Shown here piece after piece: positions 1 through 7,766 of a stretch of DNA of 64,000 bases; the first letter of the stretch is position 1, and each line of letters opens with the position of its first letter. The position numbers were made by a program, and so were the translations under genes. The stretch spans positions 3,286,001-3,350,000 of the forward strand of contig NZ_CP063849.1 of assembly GCF_015277775.1 (NCBI RefSeq), given 5' to 3'. The stretch comes from Paludibaculum fermentans (lineage in GTDB: Bacteria; Acidobacteriota; Terriglobia; Bryobacterales; Bryobacteraceae). The notes under the pieces are model-generated. The model ran no database searches. It was not told the DNA's origin and was given only the letters and a program-made list of their open reading frames with translations.

Positions 1-72
1 CCTTTGGCGCGGCTACTCCGGCGTTGCGCTATCCCGCTTTGGACCCAAGCCACCCACCGGGGGGTAAGGTAG

Positions 73-3000
73 ATGAAACCACTTTCTGTTGCCACAGCTC
101 TGTTCGCGAGCTCCGTCGCCCTCGCGCTCCCACCAGGAACCTCCCAGCGATCACTCCCAGATGGCGTGGTCCTGTATGAAAGAATGCTCTCCCGGTCACC
201 CCTTCCTGGGTTCTGGGAATCATTCTTCAGTCTGTTCGAGATTCGGAACGATCCCAAGACTGCAATGCCCTTCAAACGGAGTGTCGCATTGCTGGTCGGC
301 ATCGGTGACTACTCGGGGCTACAAAAACTTAAATCTGTATCAAAGGACCTCGCAGAGATGCGTGACTTCCTCCTCGCGGAAGGCAGCTTCGACAAGGTGT
401 ACGTGATGGGCGACACCACCACCCCTCAATTAGTGGATCAATACATGATGGAGAGGTTTGTGTCCGAACTGACAGAAGATGACCGCTTACTCTTCTACTA
501 TTCCGGGCACGGAACTGATACGGGCCATGGTGATGCGTTCCTACAATTTCGAGATGCAGTACCGGATGTCTGGAGTCGTGGCGTCCTGCGCGCAGACCAA
601 TATCTCATCTGGAGTCGAATGCTGAAGGCCAAGCACGTGCTGTTCATCTACGATGCGTGCTTCGCTGGTGAGGCAATTGCCAAGGCAGGTATGGCCGAAC
701 CCCGGAGTTCCATTTCCGAGCTCAGCGGAAACGGCAGCCGGATCGTCGTCACGGCAGGAACTGGAAGCCAGCGTTCCTGGGTGTTGAAGGCCTCTGCAGA
801 CAGGCAGTACAGTATCTTTACAGAAGCGTTGCTGAAAGCACTCCGGGGGGGCTCCGCAGATAGCCATAATCGTGGCTTTGTCACCATCAATGAGGCGGTA
901 GCCGAAACGCACGTCGTGCTTGCAGAGGTCACAAACCGGCTAGGGCCTGGCCACGAGATGAAGCCCGAACTGGCCACGCTTGATTCAGGACGGAGCGGCA
1001 CATTTGTTTTCCTGAACCCCCACGCCAGGAAGCCAGTGATAGCAAGAGGTGATGCAACCTTCATGGGGATGGCTGGGTCGAAAGGCAATAGTCCGGATAC
1101 GGATTGGCAACTCGAATTGGCACATTGGAGGAGTATTGATAGTCTGAACGACCCTGACCTTTACAACAGGCACTGCGAAATGTTCCCTAAGGGTGTATTT
1201 TGCCCGATTGCACAGCGAATAATGGTGTTGCGCGGCCAATCAACGCCCGGAGTCCCTACGGAAAACATCGCTGTGGTCGGGCCTTTTACCACAAATGGGA
1301 CCCGCGAAGCAATGATGCGACTGGCCAAAGCCTATGAATCCGGCACAGGCGGTTCCGCCTTGAATACAGCGGCGGCAGTCTCGCATTATGAGCAAGCTGC
1401 TCAAATGGGTGATCCAGTTGCCGCTCGTCGCCTGGGCAATATCTTTTACTGGGGTCGTAAAGGTATTTCCGCAGATATGACGAAAGCCGCCTTTTGGTAC
1501 CGGCAGGGAACGTACCTTGGTGATGCGGATTCCTTTGCGTTTCTTGGCGCAATGCACCTCTCAGGTAAGGGCGGCGTGGTCCGAGGCGAACGGGAGGCGC
1601 TGGAGTGCTTTCAAAGAGCGGCCGACCTTGGCAGCTTTCGTGGCACCTCCTACTTGGGGTTAATGTTCGAACGCGGAATTGCGGGACTGCAACGAGACGA
1701 AGCTAAGGCAGTCGCCCTTTACCAAAAGGCTGCGGACTTGGGCGATCCTCGGGCGATGGCGTATTTGGCGGAGATGTATGAATTTGGAAGGGGGGGGCTA
1801 CTTAAGGATGCAGACAGGGCATCTGCATTGTACAGTCGATCTGCTGAGCTTGGAGACTCTCGCGGGCTCAGTTGCCTAGGCACAGCCTATCTTAGAGGTC
1901 GCAGTTGGTTACCTAAAGATGAGAACAAGGCCCTCGATCTGTTTAAACGTGCTGCGGACATGGGTGATGCTATTGGGCTTATCAACTTGGGCGTGATGTA
2001 CGCGCATGGATTTGGTGGATTACCGAAGGATCAACGCAAAGCGGTCGAATTATTCAGTCAGGCAGTCGAGCTTGATGAGCCAATTGGTATGGCCTTTCTC
2101 GGCGCGGAGTTCGAGTATGGGAGAGGGGGACTGCTGCGCGATGAGCACAAAGCCGTCGCCCTATATCAAAAGGCGGCCGATCGCGGAGATGGTTTCGGTC
2201 TCGCGTATCTAGGCAGCATGCACCTGACGGGCAAAGGTGGTTTGGCGCGCGACGAGAAGAAAGCATTGGAGTTGCTAAGGAAGGCTGCTGATCTCGATGT
2301 CCCTTTTGGGATTGCTCTCCTTGGGGTCATGTACGATGAGGGTCGAGGGGGGCTCGCCCCAGATACCACGCAGGCGCTCCAGCTATTCTCGCGCGCTGCC
2401 GAGCAGGGTGATTCATTGGGCCTCGTCAGGCTTGGACTCATGCAGATGCGCGGTGCTGAGTCCCCATCAAGGGACGAGCATAAGGCCGCTGCGCTTTTCA
2501 AAAAAGCAGCAGACCTGGGTGACCCCTCAGGTATGGCTTACCTCGGCGAAATGTACCTCTTGGGCCAAGGCGGATTGTCAAGAGATGCACATAAAGCAGG
2601 AGAGCTGATTAGAGATGCCGCCGCTGCCGGTGATTCTCGCGGGATGATTCTGCTCGCCAACCTGTATAGCAGCGGCAATGGCGGATTCCAAAGAGATGAG
2701 GGAAAAGCCCATGACCTGTACACAAAAGCCCTAAACTTGGGCGATTCCGATGCAATGCTCATGGTGGGATTGATGCACTTATCAGGTAACAATGGATTTC
2801 AATTAGACGAGCAAAAAGCCGAGAGTCTCTTTGGCAAAGCGAAAGATCTTGGTAACTACAGGGCCATGGTGATGCTGGGTATTGTTCGGCTGGCTGGCTC
2901 CGGGGGACGAAAGAACGAGCAGATCGCTGTTGAGATGTTCACTCGGGCCACCGACGCCGGCGACCCTTCCGGCATGGCGATGCTCGGCTATGTACACGAG

Positions 3001-3228
3001 ATGGGAATAGGCGGAGTAGTGAAGGACCTGCGGAAAGCTGTGGACTTATACCAGCGCTCGGCAGCCTTTCGTCATCCGACAGGCATGATGTTGTTGGCAA
3101 GGATGTATGAGATGGGCAAGGGCGGGCTCCGACGAGATACTCACAAGGCCAACTCACTGTACACAGAGGCACAACAAGCAATCACCGTCGCCGCGCCTTG
3201 GCCCCTGTCGGTTAAAATCGGTCAATAA
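73..3228 (+). CDS. Secreted caspase-like peptidase with 17 Sel1 repeats
   Basis: This 1051-residue protein starts with a signal peptide (about residues 1-19, MKPLSVATALFASSVALALP). A peptidase C14 (caspase-like) domain follows at about residues 68-320. Its catalytic dyad is visible as His146 in FYYSGHG and Cys196 in YDACFAGE. From about residue 410 to 1035 there are 17 tandem Sel1-like repeats of about 37 residues, each ending near AADLGD and opening with G-x-A-x-LG-x-M-Y. The family cleaves after basic residues and is used in bacterial stress or death responses; Sel1 arrays bind protein partners. The signal peptide suggests periplasmic or secreted action. It stands alone, next to mobile-element debris and a reverse transcriptase. 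Its substrate cannot be read from the sequence. Confidence 0.9.
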   Translation: MKPLSVATALFASSVALALPPGTSQRSLPDGVVLYERMLSRSPLPGFWESFFSLFEIRNDPKTAMPFKRSVALLVGIGDYSGLQKLKSVSKDLAEMRDFLLAEGSFDKVYVMGDTTTPQLVDQYMMERFVSELTEDDRLLFYYSGHGTDTGHGDAFLQFRDAVPDVWSRGVLRADQYLIWSRMLKAKHVLFIYDACFAGEAIAKAGMAEPRSSISELSGNGSRIVVTAGTGSQRSWVLKASADRQYSIFTEALLKALRGGSADSHNRGFVTINEAVAETHVVLAEVTNRLGPGHEMKPELATLDSGRSGTFVFLNPHARKPVIARGDATFMGMAGSKGNSPDTDWQLELAHWRSIDSLNDPDLYNRHCEMFPKGVFCPIAQRIMVLRGQSTPGVPTENIAVVGPFTTNGTREAMMRLAKAYESGTGGSALNTAAAVSHYEQAAQMGDPVAARRLGNIFYWGRKGISADMTKAAFWYRQGTYLGDADSFAFLGAMHLSGKGGVVRGEREALECFQRAADLGSFRGTSYLGLMFERGIAGLQRDEAKAVALYQKAADLGDPRAMAYLAEMYEFGRGGLLKDADRASALYSRSAELGDSRGLSCLGTAYLRGRSWLPKDENKALDLFKRAADMGDAIGLINLGVMYAHGFGGLPKDQRKAVELFSQAVELDEPIGMAFLGAEFEYGRGGLLRDEHKAVALYQKAADRGDGFGLAYLGSMHLTGKGGLARDEKKALELLRKAADLDVPFGIALLGVMYDEGRGGLAPDTTQALQLFSRAAEQGDSLGLVRLGLMQMRGAESPSRDEHKAAALFKKAADLGDPSGMAYLGEMYLLGQGGLSRDAHKAGELIRDAAAAGDSRGMILLANLYSSGNGGFQRDEGKAHDLYTKALNLGDSDAMLMVGLMHLSGNNGFQLDEQKAESLFGKAKDLGNYRAMVMLGIVRLAGSGGRKNEQIAVEMFTRATDAGDPSGMAMLGYVHEMGIGGVVKDLRKAVDLYQRSAAFRHPTGMMLLARMYEMGKGGLRRDTHKANSLYTEAQQAITVAAPWPLSVKIGQ

Positions 3229-3617
3229 ATCATCTTTCCTTATGGGCATTTCTGTCGACATCCGCAAGTTTCTCCACCGACGTGAGGCTGTACACTCGTG
3301 AGCTAAATCCGTTCCATAGCCCTATCGCTGGCTTCGAGGCTCATACGGTCGAGCACGACAAGCATTTTCAGCGAAAGGCGAATACCGCACAGTCAGAAGA
3401 TACCACCCCGGTATTGACACGTCGGCCCCATCGAAGACGTTCTCCAGTTCATCATCTGGCCTCCAATGCCTGACGTCAACTCTTCCTCGCCACTCCCGTG
3501 CAAACTAGCCCGCAGCCACTGGCATGAGGTGTAGCAGCACGGCGGAGCACTCGCTTTGATAGGCTGGCTCAGGTTTCCGGCAAGAAACTGAAACCGACAG
3601 CAAAGGAGCCCTCCGCC
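3229..3617. other. Intergenic region, no gene recognised
   Basis: This 389-bp stretch separates the caspase-like gene from the transposase remnants. Short open frames on both strands have no recognisable motif and no good ribosome binding site. I see no convincing terminator or promoter in it. Confidence 0.5.
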
Positions 3618-3770
3618 ATGATTCGAGAATCCAGCATCTTTAGCCAGATTTTGCAGACCTTCCCCCGCCTTGAGTGAGCCGCCCTCGTCCGCGATTACAA
3701 GGCAGAATGCCACGTTCGCGGGTTCACCCGCTGTCGACAGTTCGTCGCCATGATCTTCTGTCAACTCGAA
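3618..3770 (+). pseudogene. IS4-family transposase, N-terminal fragment (DUF4372-like)
   Basis: Reading from the ATG at 3618, which has an AAGGAG ribosome site just upstream, gives MIRESSIFSQILQTFPRLE, a TGA stop at 3675, then AALVRDYKAECHVRGFTRC and RQFVAMIFCQL. The spacing and residues match the N-terminal DUF4372 segment of IS4-type transposases (FAQLLxFLPRxEF ... RYRGxxRVRxFxCWDQFxxMxFAQL). The match ends abruptly at about 3766, where the sequence of the next element begins. No DDE catalytic core follows. This is a dead, truncated insertion-sequence remnant; the assignment rests on motif recall only. Confidence 0.6.
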
Positions 3771-3839
3771 AAGGGGACACCCGTCCCACTGGGGTTTTCT
3801 CTGAGAATTCAACATCTCCATCTGCACTTTACCATCAGA

Positions 3840-4378
3840 CTGCCCGGGATTGACCGATGCGTTGCGCCAGGCGCGGCCTACCTCATCACGCAGCGCGGAA
3901 CCGCGTCAACTCGTCATTCGTACTCGAGCCGATCGCCTGGTTTATCTGGATCTCATGCGCGCGCAGGCGGCCTTTTCGGACGCCGCAGTCCTTACTTACT
4001 GCTTGATGCCCAACCAATTCGCCTGATCGCTGCCACTCCGGGAGAGGACTCCCTGGCAGCCCTCTTCCGGAGTGTCCATCGGCGGTCCGCACAGTATTCA
4101 ATGCCCGGCGCTCGCGCTGCGGGCATTTCTGGCAGAATCGTTTCTACTCCTGCCCGATGGGGCCCGCGGATCTTTGGACTGCAATCCGTTATGTCGAATC
4201 AAATCCCATGCGGGCAGGACTGGCGGAACAACCAGTGGACTACGAGTGGTCGAGCGCGGTGGCGCACTTCAGCGGTCACGACCGTCGGCGGCTCCTGGAT
4301 CTGGAGTTCTTCCGAGGGTCTGGAGGAGTCGAGAATGGGCGCCCGCTGTTTCATATGCCGGTGCCGGAAGCCGAGTAG
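3840..4378 (+). pseudogene. REP-associated tyrosine transposase (RAYT), multiply frameshifted
   Basis: The family signature appears in pieces in three reading frames. CVAPGAAYLITQRG is near 3858. DRLVYLDLMRAQAAFSDAAV then TYCLMPN is near 3930-4010 in a second frame. EDSLAALFRSVHRRSAQY returns to the first frame near 4045-4100. FWQNRFYSCP and LWTAIRYVESNPMRAGLAEQ lie in a third frame from about 4126 and run to a TAG at 4378. The conserved LMPNHVHLI segment carrying the HUH histidines is itself destroyed: it reads LMPNQFA followed by a stop. RAYTs are single-strand DNA transposases that mobilise REP palindromes. This copy cannot be functional. Confidence 0.85.
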
Positions 4379-4831
4379 CGCGCCGTCGAAAGTCGATACA
4401 CGCCGGGCAACCTTTTTGGGGATGAGCTATTCCGGGGGGGAGTATTCACTTTCAGCAGCAGGCTCGCAAACCGATGACTGGCGCGGTGGCCAGCGACCAT
4501 CCAGGGGAGGAGTTGACCTTGGCTGCCGCCGGTTGATGGGGCCGGGCGATGGTCATTTGCGATCTCCCTTGCTGAGCCTCCAGTTGTGCGATGATGTGAT
4601 GAATCTCGGGAGTCCTATTTGCGGTGGGTCGGGATGCCCCTCTTTGCCCCTCCTCCTGTGCCCGGTCGAGAATGACCCAGGCAACTGCTGCCCGTGAAAC
4701 CGCACCTCCGAGGATGAATGCATTCGGGACAAAATGGGGAGTGACACGCCAGTAACCTCCCCGTGCCCAGCTCAGTCTGGCACGCACTACATTACTGAGA
4801 GCAGTGCGCTAATACTGCCCGGCACTGTGAA
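4379..4831. other. Intergenic region with competing small inverted repeats
   Basis: No gene is supported here. A 111-codon open frame on the minus strand (4787-4452) would need a GTG start without a ribosome site. Near the right end, CGCACT (4783-4788) can pair with AGTGCG (4803-4808), while GCAGTGC (4801-4807) can instead pair with GCACTGT (4822-4828). These alternative hairpins may belong to the border of the structured region upstream of the reverse transcriptase. Confidence 0.4.
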
Positions 4832-4859
4832 TTGGCAGGCGCCCATGACAGGGGCTAAT
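4832..4859 (+). promoter_or_regulatory. Sigma70-like promoter for the putative ncRNA/RT unit
   Basis: TTGGCA at 4832-4837 and GCTAAT at 4854-4859 are separated by 16 bp and resemble a -35/-10 pair. Transcription would start near 4866, about 20 nt before the first strong hairpin and about 320 nt before the reverse transcriptase start codon. The match is moderate, and only mapping of 5' ends could confirm it. Confidence 0.4.
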
Positions 4860-4887
4860 CACCCAGCAACATAGCAATTTTTACTAG

Positions 4888-5134
4888 TACCAAGCCATCG
4901 ACAATCCGCCTTGCAGTTGTCATGGCTTCTGGTATAAACTGAGCACCGCGAACTAGTTCGCAGTTAGTGACTGATGTCGTGCGGGGCAGGTTGAGGCATG
5001 TACCTCTTCATGTGCTCCATTTCGGCGGACCGATGGTGCTCAGTGCATCTCGGCGTGGCATTAAATCGGCGTGCAAGCGCACGACAATAGGCCCCCGCTA
5101 CTGAACGTTTGGCATGTCCAGCATACCATGTTGG
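4888..5134 (+). ncRNA. Candidate structured ncRNA upstream of the reverse transcriptase
   Basis: The intergenic DNA folds extensively on paper. Hairpin A: TACC-AAGCCAT-(c)-GACAA at 4888-4903 pairs with TTGTC-ATGGCTT-(ct)-GGTA at 4917-4934, 16 bp with two bulges. Stem P1: ACTGAGCACC (4938-4947) pairs perfectly with GGTGCTCAGT (5035-5044) and encloses a multibranch loop. Inside it are GCGAACTAGTTCGC (4948-4961, abutting P1), GAG-g-CATG (4993-5000) with CATG-tg-CTC (5009-5017), and a small CGG/CCG helix. Downstream are CGTGC-AAGC-GCACG (5070-5083) and CCAGCAT-acc-ATGTTGG (5118-5134). GTCGTGCG (4976-4983) can also pair with CGCACGAC (5078-5085), forming a pseudoknot that competes with the 5070 hairpin. 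Several antiviral RT classes carry such an RNA upstream. Whether this RNA exists is inference. Confidence 0.5.
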
Positions 5135-5184
5135 CAATAAGCTGCAGCATATTTTTCCCGCGGCAACGGTCCTAACAACTGACA

Positions 5185-6915
5185 GTGAGTATGAGTTCTT
5201 TTCGAAGTTATTTCTCGGACGAGCGCATCATTCGTGAGCTGTGCAAGGCACGTGTCAAGCTTGCGGCCAAGCGCCATGACGCACTGTTTCTGTGCCGCAT
5301 CTCAAGAGACGCGCAAGAACGAGCAGCAAGCAGCATTAGTCCCGTTCTTCAATCAATATTCCCGTCGAGGAGGCAATGGCACAGTTTTCGCCCAAGCAGA
5401 CGACCGAATCCACCTAGTCAGAACCTTGTTCTCCACGCGCTGGTCCGTGCCGTGCTTACCCTACGGAAGAGACAACCTCAGGTGGCTTGGGCACAAGAGC
5501 TACAAAAGAAGATTGAGCAAATCAGAGAGCGAGTCTTCGAAGGCACGACATTCTCTTTCCAACCGCCAAGAATACACGCTGCACTGAAAGACAAAAAAGC
5601 ACATGAATACCGCCCCATTGCAGTCTTTGAGCTCGAAGACAGAATCATCGACAGCCTCACTGCACGATACTTTCGTGACAATCTAGATCATGCGCTCCAT
5701 GACTCCTGCGTCGCTTTCCGCACTGGACGGGACGGCACACCCCCGCCAACAATTCATGATGTAGCCAATCAGATATTGGCGATGAATCGTCGCCACAGAT
5801 CAAAGGGAATCTATGTTGCGGAGTGTGACATTAGGGGATTTTTTGATTGTGTCGCTCATCCGGTTGCACTTTCTTCTCTTTCCGAATTGATTGCCGACGC
5901 AAAACGCAAGCAACCATCCCTAGCAATAGAACCACGGGCAATAGACGTTTTCAACGCCTACCTACGCGTCTATTCATTTTCTGTCAATGTTGCCGGCGAG
6001 GCGACAACAGCACTCCGCAGAAGGGACATCAATGGGGCTTTCAAATGGCACGAGAAGGAACTTCAATTGCTGCACAAAACAACTTCGCTACCACCCATTG
6101 GCGTCCCTCAAGGAGGTGCACTCTCCTGCCTAATTGCAAACGCGGTTCTTCACAAGGCCGACAAGGAATTGAATCGCCTAAAAAGGAGAATCAGAAAGAG
6201 TTTTAGATACCTTCGCTATTGTGACGACATGATCCTCTTGGCTCAAGATCAGGCGGTATGCAATCAGGCTTATGATTTATATCAATCGACTCTTTCCGAT
6301 CTCAAGCTACCGGCCCATCCTCCAAAATCAATTAACCACTATTCGAAGACCTTTTGGAGCGGGAAATCACATCTACCCTATAAATGGTGCCGCCCATCCA
6401 TACCGAGCCATGTACCATGGATCCAGTTTGTTGGGTACCAAATACGCCACGACGGCACAATCAGAATCAGACTCAAATCACTCAAAAAACAATTCAAGAA
6501 GATGACTTCATTAGCCGACAGCTTACTTGGCACTTTGAATCCCGACAGAAGCAGACCTGGAGAGATCACCCCGTTCGCAAGAGGAATCAGGAAGAATGGC
6601 CGCCAGATCCTCTATAGACTCCGTCAACGACTCAATTCGCAAGCCGTGGGGCGCAGAGAGTTGAGCCAGAGCCTCAGCGAGCCTCTCCCTTTATGCTGGG
6701 CAAGCGGGTTCAGGGGGCTTCTTGACAAGAAGATCGTCCTCACACATTTTAAAGCCCTAGACCGCCATCGAGAGCGCCAACTGAAGCGAGTTGCCAAGCG
6801 ACTAGCTTCGCTGCCCGCGATTCAACAAACCAAAACCGGGGAACTGGCAGAAGCACTGCCTTACTACGGATTTCCGTTTAGTTATTTCGGGCAATTCAAG
6901 AACCGGGCAAAGTAA
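5185..6915 (+). CDS. Stand-alone reverse transcriptase, probable defence-type (unknown group)
   Basis: This 576-residue protein has the RT palm motifs in order: YRPIAVFELEDRIIDSLTAR (142-161), AECDIRGFFD with the first metal-binding Asp215 (212-221), GVPQGGALS (306-314), RYLRYCDDMILL with catalytic YCDD at 345-348, and FVGYQIRHDGTIRIR (415-429). About 80 residues separate the first Asp motif from GVPQGG, longer than in compact RTs. The C-terminal 145 residues are basic and resemble neither a group II maturase nor an HNH endonuclease. There is no retron-type VTG motif. The GTG at 5185 or ATG at 5191 may be the start; neither has a strong ribosome site. GC is visibly lower than in the rest of the window, suggesting transfer. 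The structured leader supports a DRT-like defence RT; the exact class cannot be fixed here. Confidence 0.85.
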   Translation: MSMSSFRSYFSDERIIRELCKARVKLAAKRHDALFLCRISRDAQERAASSISPVLQSIFPSRRQWHSFRPSRRPNPPSQNLVLHALVRAVLTLRKRQPQVAWAQELQKKIEQIRERVFEGTTFSFQPPRIHAALKDKKAHEYRPIAVFELEDRIIDSLTARYFRDNLDHALHDSCVAFRTGRDGTPPPTIHDVANQILAMNRRHRSKGIYVAECDIRGFFDCVAHPVALSSLSELIADAKRKQPSLAIEPRAIDVFNAYLRVYSFSVNVAGEATTALRRRDINGAFKWHEKELQLLHKTTSLPPIGVPQGGALSCLIANAVLHKADKELNRLKRRIRKSFRYLRYCDDMILLAQDQAVCNQAYDLYQSTLSDLKLPAHPPKSINHYSKTFWSGKSHLPYKWCRPSIPSHVPWIQFVGYQIRHDGTIRIRLKSLKKQFKKMTSLADSLLGTLNPDRSRPGEITPFARGIRKNGRQILYRLRQRLNSQAVGRRELSQSLSEPLPLCWASGFRGLLDKKIVLTHFKALDRHRERQLKRVAKRLASLPAIQQTKTGELAEALPYYGFPFSYFGQFKNRAK

Positions 6916-7766
6916 TTAGCGAATTCATCTCAGCACATTAAGTCACATCATTCGACAGTCCCAGAAGGCAAACAGTCTAGTGGACTACCCCGCCATGATG
7001 GAGTCGTCAGAGCACCGCTACTGCGGACAGGCGTTGCTGGATCTCAATATGAGCAATGCCTGCGGTTTCATAAAAAGTCAAATCGCCCAGTACGCTACTC
7101 GAAATAGAGCGCATCGCGACAAAGTAGCTGCACCGGCTGAGATTCGCTGGGAGCGTTTCCCGCGCAAGTTCTCCATAACAGGGGAAGGGATCGCATTTGA
7201 TCGAGCCATTGGCCTGAACCGGTCTGCCGCGACAGGCTTGGCAGTGATCGTCGCGACAGAGTTTGTGGGCGGGTGAGGCAGCGGTTTCCGTTGCGAGGCG
7301 CCGTTCCGATACTGGCCGGCTGTGGCCCGGGTGACCTCGCGGCCAATCACTGAAGGGTGAGCAGAGTTCTGAAGAAGAATGTGCGCTGGCAACAGAAGGC
7401 CCGCCGTGGCAGTTGGTTCGTAGAATGTGTCCTTCGGAATACTCCGCAGATGAAGGTTGAGCTGGGGCGGTGTTTATCTGTCGCCGTAGCCTAGGCGGTT
7501 CCAAGATGCGGCGGGGGCCGGCGGCCACCGGTATTTCGAGGTATCGCAGGGCGCTTTGTGAGACGGGTTCGTTGGCGTCCCGCGAATCGCGGCCTGAGGG
7601 GGCGCGCGGATGCGGACCGCAGGCTTTGTCCCGATCTCTTTCTCGCCGCTTGCCGGCCGGAGTCCACCGGGCGGGGCGCGTTTCACTCACGTTTTTGTGT
7701 GGAATTCGTCATATATCGTTGGGGCTTTCCTCGGAAGGCCGAGCAGATGCGCCTCCAGGAGATACC
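6916..7766. other. Long intergenic region, no gene recognised
   Basis: About 850 bp lie between the reverse transcriptase and the beta-lactamase-like gene. Open frames exist on both strands (for example 6980-7276 forward and 7690-7007 reverse), but none shows a domain motif, a good ribosome site or consistent codon use. The final bases hold the AGGAG ribosome site (about 7757) of the next gene. Base composition returns to high GC after about 7270, so the edge of the acquired segment may lie here. Confidence 0.45.

Noticed and set aside
3750-4697. A single 315-codon gene running through the IS4 and RAYT remnants
   Set aside because: The frame joins parts of two transposase families with homology jumping between frames; it is a chance open frame over pseudogenes.
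4452-4787. Minus-strand 111-codon open frame in the gap before the RT
   Set aside because: It needs a GTG start without a ribosome site, shows no family motif and overlaps the structured-RNA border.
5185-6915. RT as part of a group II intron or a retron
   Set aside because: No intron domain V/VI-like hairpin was seen downstream, no maturase or HNH part in the protein, and no retron-type VTG motif after the YCDD site.
6980-7690. Open frames on both strands between the RT and the beta-lactamase-like gene
   Set aside because: No motif, no ribosome site and mutual overlap; composition is that of non-coding sequence.
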